DNA of 6,595 bases, from contig QNBZ01000079.1 in NCBI GenBank assembly GCA_003644295.1, forward strand, positions 1 to 6,595. Reading direction: 5' to 3'. Both the position numbers and the translations under genes were made by a program. The notes beneath the pieces were generated by a model. That model worked only from the letters and a program-made list of their open reading frames with translations. It was not told the origin of the DNA and did not search any database. Origin of the DNA: Planctomycetota bacterium (lineage in GTDB: Bacteria > Planctomycetota > Phycisphaerae > Sedimentisphaerales > Anaerobacaceae). Positions 1 to 6,595 of this stretch are shown here, one piece after another. Every line of letters begins with the position of its first letter. The first letter of the stretch is position 1.

Positions 1-116
1 ATGATTATTGATAAATGATTATTGATAAATGATTATTGATAAATGATTATTGATAAATGATTATTGATAAATGATTATTGATAAATGATTATTGATAAAT
101 GATTATTGATAAATGA
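1..116 (+). other. Ladder of eight overlapping 5-codon mini-ORFs (MIIDK)
   Basis: Each repeat unit opens with ATG and reads ATG ATT ATT GAT AAA TGA, encoding M-I-I-D-K. The TGA of each mini-ORF shares its first two bases with the next unit's ATG (ATGA), the classic arrangement for termination-reinitiation coupling. The eighth (99-116) overlaps the ATG of the EpsI-family gene at 113 in the same way. The open frames are certain from the sequence. That any are translated is inference: no Shine-Dalgarno sequence precedes any of the ATGs, although the A/T-rich unstructured context could allow leaderless-like or reinitiating ribosomes. They may be a by-product of duplicating a start codon. Confidence 0.3.
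8..106 (+). promoter_or_regulatory. Possible iterated sigma70-like promoter elements within the array
   Basis: Every unit contains TTGATA (5/6 match to the -35 consensus TTGACA). Exactly 17 bases further on is GATTAT, a 4/6 match to TATAAT that keeps the important second A and last T. The 14-base period therefore repeats a weak promoter-like pair once per unit, upstream of the operon. Such matches are expected by chance in sequence this A+T rich, and sigma factor preferences of the host are unknown, so this is a weak call. Confidence 0.15.
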
Positions 117-928
117 TTATTGAAATCTCGAAACTCAAAACTATCTATTTGCAGCCGGCATTCTTGATATGCGCAGCATTGCTTGCGATAGCCGGTAGCG
201 GTATGTCGATAGCGATAAAAAGCCTCGGGGTCTATCTGAAAAAGGAACCGTTGCCGTTGAAAAAATCTTTGGATTTACTGGATGAAAATGGGCTGGCTCA
301 TTACAGGGTAGTATCAAAATCCAAAATTAAAAGTGCGGAAGTCATTGAGTCGCTCGGCACGAAAGATTACATTCAATGGACTCTGGAAGATATTGATGCG
401 GCGGCTGACAGCCCGGTTCGGTTCTGCTCGTTGTTTATTACTTACTATGAGATACCGGATATAGTAGTGCATGTGCCGGAAGAATGCTATACCGGCGGCG
501 GCCAGCAACGGCTGGCATCTGACAAAGTAACATTCCACGTGGATAAAGGTTCGGGTGTGAGCGAGGAAATTCCTGGAAAATATCTTGTTTTTTCAAGCGT
601 AGATCCAAAGTCCTGGCGCAGGAATGCAAAGTTTTCGGTTATGTACACTTTTAACGTCAATGGCGTTTATAAGAACAGCAGGGAAGGCACAAGATTGGTT
701 CTGAATAAAAATCTATACAGCAGGTATTCGTACTTTTCTAAGGTTGAGTGGAAATTTTTTAACACGGTGCTTGGAACTCCGGTTTATCCGGGTAAAGAAG
801 AAGCGGTCTCGGCAAGCCAAAAGCTTTTAGGTGTAATTTTGCCTATCTTGGAAAAGGAACATTGGCCGGGAGACCCTAAACGCTATGAAAAAATGTTATT
901 GAAAAAATCAGACAGGCAGGAGTCGTGA
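113..928 (+). CDS. EpsI-family (DUF3485-like) exosortase-associated protein
   Basis: This 271-residue protein has a single hydrophobic segment near the N-terminus (about residues 15-38, after a short basic stretch), then an extracytoplasmic domain. The diagnostic stretch is VHVPEECYTGGG at residues 119-130, with the His-x-Pro-Glu-x-Cys-x-x-Gly-Gly-Gly pattern typical of EpsI proteins. H120 and C125 match the conserved His and Cys. EpsI proteins occur beside or fused to exosortases and are implicated in exopolysaccharide and PEP-CTERM-type protein export; their exact biochemical role is not settled. The length is near the usual size for stand-alone EpsI proteins, with a charged C-terminal tail. 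ATG 113 is the first possible start, because an in-frame TAA sits immediately upstream (110-112). No Shine-Dalgarno sequence is visible: the upstream region is wholly 14-bp repeats. The stop is 16 bases before the TPR gene, which indicates one operon. The usual Trp after GGG is replaced by Gln. The family call is from motif and context only. Confidence 0.8.
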   Translation: MIIEISKLKTIYLQPAFLICAALLAIAGSGMSIAIKSLGVYLKKEPLPLKKSLDLLDENGLAHYRVVSKSKIKSAEVIESLGTKDYIQWTLEDIDAAADSPVRFCSLFITYYEIPDIVVHVPEECYTGGGQQRLASDKVTFHVDKGSGVSEEIPGKYLVFSSVDPKSWRRNAKFSVMYTFNVNGVYKNSREGTRLVLNKNLYSRYSYFSKVEWKFFNTVLGTPVYPGKEEAVSASQKLLGVILPILEKEHWPGDPKRYEKMLLKKSDRQES

Positions 929-930
929 AA

Positions 931-944
931 GAAAGGGAAAACTT
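931..944 (+). promoter_or_regulatory. Ribosome binding site of the TPR gene
   Basis: GAAAGGG at 931-937 is purine-rich and contains AGGG, ending 7 bases before ATG 945. This supports that ATG as the start. It lies in the 16-base gap after the EpsI-family stop codon. It contrasts with the first gene, which has no comparable site. Confidence 0.6.
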
Positions 945-3900
945 ATGGCAAGAAAAAAACTGAATAAAAAAGTTGCGCTTATCGGCTCGGCAGTTGCTAC
1001 GCTTATGGCGATGGCTGCCATTTTGCTGTTTCTATATTTGAGCCGAGACCCGGAAAAGTTCATCCAAGACGGCGATGCTGCGCTGAAAGCAGCCCACGAG
1101 GCCACCGACGAGCAAACCAGAGAAGAAGAGTATAAAAATGCAGAACGCGCTTATAGCAGAGCACGCGCCTATGCGAAGAAGGATTCGCTCAAAGTAGAAA
1201 TGCTCTTTAAGCTCGTTGACCTTTATCTCGAAATCGACAAATGGAACAATATACGCGGCTGCTGGGGCGAGATAATCAGGATAGACCCGGATAATGTAAA
1301 GGCCAGATTTGGACAGTTGAAATTCTTTTACATATTGGCTGACAGCGGCGCATATCGATTTTGGCAGGAAGTTGCCGAACAGGCCTCTGCATTGCTTGAA
1401 GTGGCTGAGGATGCGGGCATACTTACGGAATATACAGCAAAATGGGATTCTTTTGAAATACCAGAGCAAGGCAAAAGTCCACGGATGGGACCGTACTTAT
1501 ATCTGCTTCGGGGCAGAGCAAATCTTGAAATGGCAAGCCGTGGAGCGGTAACCGACCCTGACAAATCTCTTGCCTTGGCGGTCGATGATTTGGAAAAGGT
1601 TCTGGAGCTCGAACCAAATAACGTGGATGTCTATCAGTATTTAGCCCAGGCAGCCATCGCGAAAGGCGAGATTCTTGCCTCAAGAGGCAGTCTTGAGGAG
1701 AGGGACAAGGCTGCTGCGCGTGCTGAGGAGCTTTTAGAACAAGCTGTTGAGCTTGCAGGCGCCGACGAAAGTGCCTCTATTAATCTTCTAAATATGAAGC
1801 TTAGAATTGCTCGCAGCGGCGCTGTTGCGCTGGCACGGAAGAAAATTCAGGCGCTTGAACCCGAATACTTATCGCTTGTGGACAAGTTCCCCGACAGCCC
1901 GAGGGCATTTTTGGCGTTAGCTGAGTTCTATTCGGATTTCCGGATGCCTCCTGAAAATCTTGACAAGGCCGTTGATGCTGCTGAAAAAGCGATTGAGCTG
2001 GACAGTAAAAGTGCGACATACGCAATGAAGGCGGCGGAATTATACTATCGCAGGTTTTCTATCTATGGGCAAAAAGCGGATATATATAAAGCCATAGAGA
2101 TAGCCAAAAACGCCCTTACACTGCCGGATGCGCAGGATAAACCTGGGCCAAGACAATGGGCAAACAGGAGGATTAGAATCGGGTTGTATGATTTTCTTGC
2201 AAACTGTTGCATCGAGCTGGTACTTGAGGCCAGGGATGCCGGTACGGAAGCCGAGCCGGAAAATCAGAAATGGCTGAAAGATGCCGAGTTGGCCGTTCAT
2301 GAAATTGAGCAGCTTTTTGGAAGCGGCGAGGAGCCGCAGGTTATTAAGTGGCGTGGAATGCTTGAGCTTGCTAAGGGAAATAAAGCCGTTGCTATTAAGA
2401 AGCTGTACGCAACTTACGAGCAACTCAAAGCGGCAGGGACGGGAGATGCGCGGCTTTCTTATGCTCTTGCGAAGATTTTTCAGAACACTTCTGAAGTTGG
2501 CGCTGCCAGAGAATTTTTGGCTAGTGCACTCAATTCAGGTATTGTGCGAACCAAACCCGAAGCGCTTTTGGATTATGTTGAGATTCTTTTTAAGCTAAGG
2601 GCATGGACGCCGGCTATATCGAGTATAAACGCTTTTGAGGAAAATTTTGGTGCTAATGAGAGAAGCCGTAGGCTTCGCATAGCTGCTTACATCGGCGCAA
2701 AACAATTTGACGAGGCCGAAGAGCAATTGGCAGGCAGAGACGATGATGACCCGAATACAATTGTACTTAATATGGCGCTGATACGGGCAAAAATCGAACA
2801 AGTCCAAAGGGCTATAGCGCAAAAGCGGCAGAAGCAAAGTCCTGCGATTTCATCAGAGCAAACTTCTGGGGAGTTGATGACAACCGAACTGGATGGTTAT
2901 TGGGACGATTTGACTAAATTGACGATAAAACTACTCGCAATAGAGCCGAACTCCATTGCGGAAACATCTGTTTTTAATCTTTGCAATCACTACATAGCGG
3001 AGGGGAAGATAAGCAAGGCCAATGATTTAGTCGAACAATTTTTCAAGTACTTCCCTGATAATACCAAGCTTTTGTTTTACAAACAGCTACTTTCTGAACC
3101 GGAGCCGGATAAAGTTACCCTGCAAAGGCGTAGAGAAATAGAGCAGCAGGTTATATCTGGTATCGCCGACCCCACTCGCCGGGCTATGGCGCTTGGAGCA
3201 TTTTACCAAAGGAATAACGAGCCGAACAAGGCGGCTGAAGAATTCAAAAAAGTCATCGGCTCACGGTTGGCCGGGGATGATGGTGTTAATCCTGCGCAAG
3301 TGCCGGATGAAAAAATGACGGATTTACAACATCTTGCTGTGAGCTATCTTTTTGATATATCGCTTAGGACAAAAGATTGGGAGTTGGCAAGAAAGTGCGT
3401 AGAGATAGCCAGGCGTGATAATATCGATGATTGTGGAGGTAATTTTTTTGCTGCCCGTCTTGCAATAGCTGGCGAAGAATATAAAGATGCGCTGGCAAAT
3501 CTCAACGAATGTTTGAAACAAAGACCTGTTTTTTCTCACGCTTACATATTGAGAAGCAATGTAAATGCCGCTCTTGGAGATGAGAGTTCTTCTATTCAAG
3601 ACGCTCAAAAAGCCGCATCTTTGAATCCTTTGGATGGAGCTATTGCAAAGGGATTAGCTAATGCGCTGTACCGGCGTAACCGAAAACTCGGCAGCAATGT
3701 TTCTTCCGACCAGATAATTGAAGCCAGGGCCGCTTTGGACAGGGCAATGTTGCTAAACCCTGGTGATTTGGACTTACTTAATTTTTACGCTGAATATATA
3801 AGCTCCACAGAGCCGGATAGGGCATTGGCGATTCGGCAGAGTCTCCAGCAGAACCTTCCGAGCATGCGAAATGCTATGCTGCTTGGAAGATTGGCAATGA

Positions 3901-5819
3901 AAATGGCGCTTGAGGAAAAAGATACGAAACGAAAGGATGCGTTGTTTGATATCGCGGCTTCGTCCTTCGAGCAGGCTAGGAAAATAGACCCGAACAGCCA
4001 GGTAGCACTTGACAGTTATGCCGAATACTATCGCGCCAGGGGGCAGAATGAAAAAGCCGAGCAACTACTGAAGGAATCACACGACCAGAGATTGCTGTGG
4101 AGACACTATTTTAAGATAGGACAATTTGAACAGGCAGGGAAAGTTCTGGAGCGGTTGCATCAAAGCGATGCTAAAGACATCGATACTGTAAAGGGACTTT
4201 TACTGGTTGCGGAAAAAACCGGCGATACTGAGCAGGTAAAAAAATATTCTCAGGAACTCTTGTCGCTTGAAGATAGCGTGGATAACAATCTCATTCAGAT
4301 TCGGGCCTTTTTGGAAGTCGGTCTTGTCAAAGAAGCCGAGTACAAATTGCAAAGCTTCAGGGAGAGGTATCCGGATGAGCCAAGGGCGATGCTGCTTGAA
4401 GCGTGGTTAGTAATGAGACAGGGACAGTTGAAAAAGGCGTTGGAACTAACGAACCGAAATCTTGAAACTGACCAGGACAATTCGTCAGCGTGGCGGTTAA
4501 GAGGTGAAATAAATCGTCTGATGGCCAATTATGACCAGGCGATAATTGACCTTAAAAAAAGCAGGTCTTTATCGGATGAACCGACTACCAGAATCGCACT
4601 TGCCAAGGCCTACCTGCAAGCTGGACGAGATGAAGACGCTATAACGGAGCTTAAAAATACGATTGACAATCCACAAGCTCCCGCGGAAAGCGGGTTGTTG
4701 CTTGAGCAAATTTATTTCCGGCTTGGCAGAAAAGAAACGCTTAGGAAATTCTACGATGAGATGATTGAAAAATATCCGGATAACCTGCTGTGGTATAAGC
4801 AGGCGGGAAAATTTGCTATATCAGAAAGCGATTTCGGAAGAGCCGAACAATTGTATAAACAGGCGTTGCGGAAAAGCAGGAAAAACGGCAAAGGTGATGC
4901 AGCGGCGCTCGATGGATATTTACAGTCGCTTGTGTTAAGTAAGAAGCTGGACAAGGTCTTTGAAGAGGCAGGCAAGTATGTTGACGGCGCTCTTGCCCCC
5001 ATAGCATATTTGCGAATGGCAGAGGCGAAGCTCAAAATGGGCGATAAAGAAACTGCCGTGCAGTATTGTCGAAGTGCCGTTGACAAGGCAGGGGCCGATG
5101 AGAATCTTGTCTCTAATATTTTGCGGGGAATGTACTCGTTGTTGGGGGCCGAAGATGTCCGCAAAGTTTGCCGGGAAAGACTTGAAGCGGACCCCAATTC
5201 ACTTTCGGCTAATTCTACTATGTTTAATTTGGCCAAGCTTGACGGCCAGTACAATAAAGCTATAGCGTATATTGACAAGTGTTTGCAAATTGTTGGGCCT
5301 GCCAGGCAGGCTAGGATTGACTACACAATTAGAAAAGCTATCGTTTTGCAACTTGCCTATACCAAAACTTCCGATAATAGTTACCTTCAAAGGGCTATTG
5401 AGGAGTACGAAAGTTTGTTGGCTGAAATGCCGAACAATTCAAGTATCTTGAATAACCTGGCGTATATGTTGGTTGAAAATAATGAAAAGTTGAGCGATGC
5501 GCTTCAATATGCCAAACGTTCCTATGAATTAATGCCGAATAATCCTAATGTCCTGGATACGTATGGTTATGCGTTGTACAAAAACGGCAGATTTGCAGAG
5601 GCAGACGAATTTTTGCAGGCCGCCCTGCAGCAGTATGAATCCAGGCAAGTCAGGGCGCCGGCAGAATTGTACGAACATTTAGGTATGACTAAGGAAAAAC
5701 TCGGGGCGCAAGCCGAAGCACTAGCAGCTTACAAACAAGCGTTGAAAACAGGAATGGACAAATTATCGGAAGCGGTCAATAAACGAATAACATCGGCGGT
5801 TGAACGTCTTTCGCAGTAA
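945..5819 (+). CDS. Giant membrane-anchored tetratricopeptide repeat protein
   Basis: The protein has 1624 residues. Basic residues at 1-9 (MARKKLNKK) precede one hydrophobic segment at about 10-32, which predicts an N-in signal anchor with the rest periplasmic or extracytoplasmic. There is no lipobox Cys. The rest is an alpha-solenoid of TPR-like units, degenerate near the N-terminus and clearer further on. Recognisable stretches lie at about residues 213-242 (LEKVLELEPNNVDVYQYLAQ), 849-952, 1008-1045, 1151-1242 and 1279-1341. The C-terminal set at about 1499-1602 is the most canonical (NNLAYMLVE, then LDTYGYALYKNGRFAEA). A polar Gln/Lys/Ser-rich linker at about 612-655 seems to split two solenoid blocks. 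TPR proteins bind partner proteins and have no enzymatic motif here. By position it may correspond to the PrsT-type TPR lipoproteins of PEP-CTERM/exosortase loci, but it is much longer and anchored differently. It likely acts as a scaffold for the export machinery (inference). The large open frame is unbroken, and it ends 6 bases before the next gene. Confidence 0.9.
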   Translation: MARKKLNKKVALIGSAVATLMAMAAILLFLYLSRDPEKFIQDGDAALKAAHEATDEQTREEEYKNAERAYSRARAYAKKDSLKVEMLFKLVDLYLEIDKWNNIRGCWGEIIRIDPDNVKARFGQLKFFYILADSGAYRFWQEVAEQASALLEVAEDAGILTEYTAKWDSFEIPEQGKSPRMGPYLYLLRGRANLEMASRGAVTDPDKSLALAVDDLEKVLELEPNNVDVYQYLAQAAIAKGEILASRGSLEERDKAAARAEELLEQAVELAGADESASINLLNMKLRIARSGAVALARKKIQALEPEYLSLVDKFPDSPRAFLALAEFYSDFRMPPENLDKAVDAAEKAIELDSKSATYAMKAAELYYRRFSIYGQKADIYKAIEIAKNALTLPDAQDKPGPRQWANRRIRIGLYDFLANCCIELVLEARDAGTEAEPENQKWLKDAELAVHEIEQLFGSGEEPQVIKWRGMLELAKGNKAVAIKKLYATYEQLKAAGTGDARLSYALAKIFQNTSEVGAAREFLASALNSGIVRTKPEALLDYVEILFKLRAWTPAISSINAFEENFGANERSRRLRIAAYIGAKQFDEAEEQLAGRDDDDPNTIVLNMALIRAKIEQVQRAIAQKRQKQSPAISSEQTSGELMTTELDGYWDDLTKLTIKLLAIEPNSIAETSVFNLCNHYIAEGKISKANDLVEQFFKYFPDNTKLLFYKQLLSEPEPDKVTLQRRREIEQQVISGIADPTRRAMALGAFYQRNNEPNKAAEEFKKVIGSRLAGDDGVNPAQVPDEKMTDLQHLAVSYLFDISLRTKDWELARKCVEIARRDNIDDCGGNFFAARLAIAGEEYKDALANLNECLKQRPVFSHAYILRSNVNAALGDESSSIQDAQKAASLNPLDGAIAKGLANALYRRNRKLGSNVSSDQIIEARAALDRAMLLNPGDLDLLNFYAEYISSTEPDRALAIRQSLQQNLPSMRNAMLLGRLAMKMALEEKDTKRKDALFDIAASSFEQARKIDPNSQVALDSYAEYYRARGQNEKAEQLLKESHDQRLLWRHYFKIGQFEQAGKVLERLHQSDAKDIDTVKGLLLVAEKTGDTEQVKKYSQELLSLEDSVDNNLIQIRAFLEVGLVKEAEYKLQSFRERYPDEPRAMLLEAWLVMRQGQLKKALELTNRNLETDQDNSSAWRLRGEINRLMANYDQAIIDLKKSRSLSDEPTTRIALAKAYLQAGRDEDAITELKNTIDNPQAPAESGLLLEQIYFRLGRKETLRKFYDEMIEKYPDNLLWYKQAGKFAISESDFGRAEQLYKQALRKSRKNGKGDAAALDGYLQSLVLSKKLDKVFEEAGKYVDGALAPIAYLRMAEAKLKMGDKETAVQYCRSAVDKAGADENLVSNILRGMYSLLGAEDVRKVCRERLEADPNSLSANSTMFNLAKLDGQYNKAIAYIDKCLQIVGPARQARIDYTIRKAIVLQLAYTKTSDNSYLQRAIEEYESLLAEMPNNSSILNNLAYMLVENNEKLSDALQYAKRSYELMPNNPNVLDTYGYALYKNGRFAEADEFLQAALQQYESRQVRAPAELYEHLGMTKEKLGAQAEALAAYKQALKTGMDKLSEAVNKRITSAVERLSQ

Positions 5820-5825
5820 AAGAAA

Positions 5826-6595
5826 ATGGCAGAACAAAGACAAACTCAAATGTCTCCGGGCAGGCCGATAAGACCGGCTGGAGCTGGGCCGCTTACGCCT
5901 GCCGTAATGCTGACGCCGAAGGATATTTTTGGCATATTGCGCCGGCATATATGGCTGATGGTTTCACTGACCGTATTAGGCCTGATAGTTGGCGGCGTAA
6001 GCTGGTTTCTGCTACTGAGGTATTATCCTAAATATACTGCCAGAAGTTACATCAAGGTTCTGTCGCCTGTGGAAACAGACCCTATGAAAATTGGGGGGGC
6101 TGGAGGAGTCGTTGCCAAGGATATTCAATACGGCTATCGGCTGTCATTGGCCTCGCTTATGAAGAGCCAGGATTCCCTTGCGAGATTGCTTGAGAGGGAT
6201 AAAGTCCGCGAAACAAAATGGTTCAAGCACTTTGGAAAAAGTAAAGCGGTAAGTATTAGAAAAGCCGTTAAGGATTTGAAGAAGCATTTAGGGGTCTACG
6301 CTGAAAGAGATGCCGAGTTTATTTCGGTCTCGATGACCTGTGGCGACAGTGAGGAATCGGCGCTGATAGTGAACGAAATGATAGACTTGTTCATCGCTTC
6401 GCAGGGAAGTACGAAAAAGGCCGAGGTTGCCGCACGGCTCGCACGGCTTGAAGACCAGCGAGTTCGTCTTCAGAGGGATTTAACGTCAGCCGAAGACGCT
6501 TTGGATGACGTCCGTAAAAGATGGGGTTTCACAGACCTTGAAGAGCATGATTTCCAACACACAATTACTCTGAAATTGAATAAACTGGAGATTGA
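5826..6595 (+). CDS. Wzz-type polysaccharide chain-length determinant, N-terminal part (cut by window end)
   Basis: The frame is open from ATG 5826 to the window end, giving 256 complete codons. A Pro/Gly-rich cytoplasmic tail (about 1-30) is followed by PKDIFGILRRHIW and a strong membrane segment at about 42-64 (LMVSLTVLGLIVGGVSWFLL). Next comes YYPKYTARSYIKVLSP (66-81), the usual start of the periplasmic Wzz domain. The segment from about 160 to 192 (DAEFISVSM, then SALIVNEMIDLFI) resembles the conserved helix and strand before the coiled coil in this family. A charged, heptad-like coiled coil begins at about 197. Wzz/GumC/EpsF-like proteins set polysaccharide chain length in the inner membrane and may be fused to a BY-kinase; the C-terminal half is missing, so a fusion cannot be judged. 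There is only a weak purine-rich stretch before the ATG, and the 6-base gap suggests translation coupled to the TPR gene. A later ATG at 5850 would trim eight residues but has no better ribosome site. Confidence 0.85.
   Translation, partial: MAEQRQTQMSPGRPIRPAGAGPLTPAVMLTPKDIFGILRRHIWLMVSLTVLGLIVGGVSWFLLLRYYPKYTARSYIKVLSPVETDPMKIGGAGGVVAKDIQYGYRLSLASLMKSQDSLARLLERDKVRETKWFKHFGKSKAVSIRKAVKDLKKHLGVYAERDAEFISVSMTCGDSEESALIVNEMIDLFIASQGSTKKAEVAARLARLEDQRVRLQRDLTSAEDALDDVRKRWGFTDLEEHDFQHTITLKLNKLEI

Larger units (their letters stand above)
1..123. repeat. 14-bp perfect tandem repeat array overlapping a start codon
   Basis: The unit ATGATTATTGATAA occurs eight times without a mismatch (starts at 1, 15, 29, 43, 57, 71, 85, 99). 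It is followed by an 11-base partial copy (113-123) that diverges at 124, inside codon 4 of the EpsI-family gene. The unit is 12/14 A+T and has no C on the + strand, in contrast to the more balanced genes that follow. It has a loose 7-base substructure (ATGATTA / TTGATAA, both fitting WTGATWA) and a hyphenated palindrome TTAT-TG-ATAA. Because 14 is not a multiple of 3 and each unit has three + strand stops, no forward frame can read through. The array reaches the window edge, so its true copy number is unknown. Perfect identity fits recent slippage expansion from the gene start, or an assembly artefact at a contig end. Confidence 0.97.

Noticed and set aside
1..112. Fur-box-like reading of the A/T-rich GATTAT/GATAA motifs
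   Set aside because: Fur sites are built on a 6-base hexamer step with an inverted element, while this array has a 7/14-base step in direct orientation and no iron-related gene follows.
1..123. CRISPR array or plasmid-type replication iterons
   Set aside because: The units are contiguous with no spacers, which rules out CRISPR. There is no replication initiator gene or DnaA-box cluster nearby, and the neighbours are export genes.
929..944. Terminator or promoter in the gap between the first two genes
   Set aside because: The 16 bases have no inverted repeat and only accommodate a ribosome binding site.
1032..1469. 145-codon minus-strand open frame with hydrophobic stretches
   Set aside because: It is antisense to the N-terminal part of the TPR gene. 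The hydrophobic runs are the complement of charged Glu/Lys-rich helix codons, and it has no start signal or recognisable motif.
4751..5278. 175-codon open frame on the minus strand
   Set aside because: It lies wholly inside the TPR gene, whose protein shows family features throughout. The antisense translation is Ser/Leu/Ala-rich with no recognisable domain, and it has no plausible operon context.
5297..5311. Perfect 15-base odd palindrome GCCTGCCAGGCAGGC
   Set aside because: It is inside the TPR coding sequence, followed by no T-run and with no partner copies. One such 7-base-arm palindrome is not surprising by chance in a window of this length.
6093..6099. Run of seven G in the Wzz-type gene as a phase-variable tract or sequencing error
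   Set aside because: The frame stays open and family-like on both sides (IGGAGG stretch), so there is no sign of a frameshift. A 7-base run alone is weak evidence of phase variation.

Overview
The window carries three co-directional genes on the + strand, packed as an apparent operon. They look like part of an exosortase-linked exopolysaccharide or surface-protein export locus. In order they are an EpsI-family (DUF3485-type) exosortase-partner protein (113-928), a very large membrane-anchored TPR protein of 1624 aa (945-5819), and the first 256 codons of a Wzz-type polysaccharide chain-length determinant (5826 to the window end). The gaps between genes are 16 and 6 bases, with no room for terminators or separate promoters, so one transcript is likely. 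The source is probably a Gram-negative environmental bacterium. The gene set and the style of the TPR protein suggest Planctomycetota (Phycisphaerae/Sedimentisphaerales-like) or a relative in the PVC group. That is inference from family knowledge, since no rRNA or marker gene is present.

Positions 1-123 are the most unusual part. A perfect 14-base tandem array (unit ATGATTATTGATAA, eight full copies plus an 11-base partial copy) runs into the first gene, and the partial ninth copy is the start of that gene's coding sequence, supplying its ATG. Every unit carries an ATG opening a five-codon frame (M-I-I-D-K-stop), and its TGA overlaps the next unit's ATG as ATGA. The array is therefore a ladder of eight overlapping mini-ORFs, the last one overlapping the true gene start. 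The array touches the window edge, so its full length and the upstream gene cannot be seen. An assembly artefact at a contig end has to be excluded before any biological reading.

Functionally, EpsI-family proteins accompany exosortases, membrane proteases/transpeptidases that process PEP-CTERM-like proteins. Large TPR proteins and Wzz/BY-kinase-type chain-length proteins are usual neighbours in these loci, where they are thought to support assembly and export of exopolysaccharide. The exosortase itself is not in the window; it may lie just upstream of the repeat array, beyond the left edge. No RNA genes, CRISPR arrays, insertion sequences or terminators were recognised.
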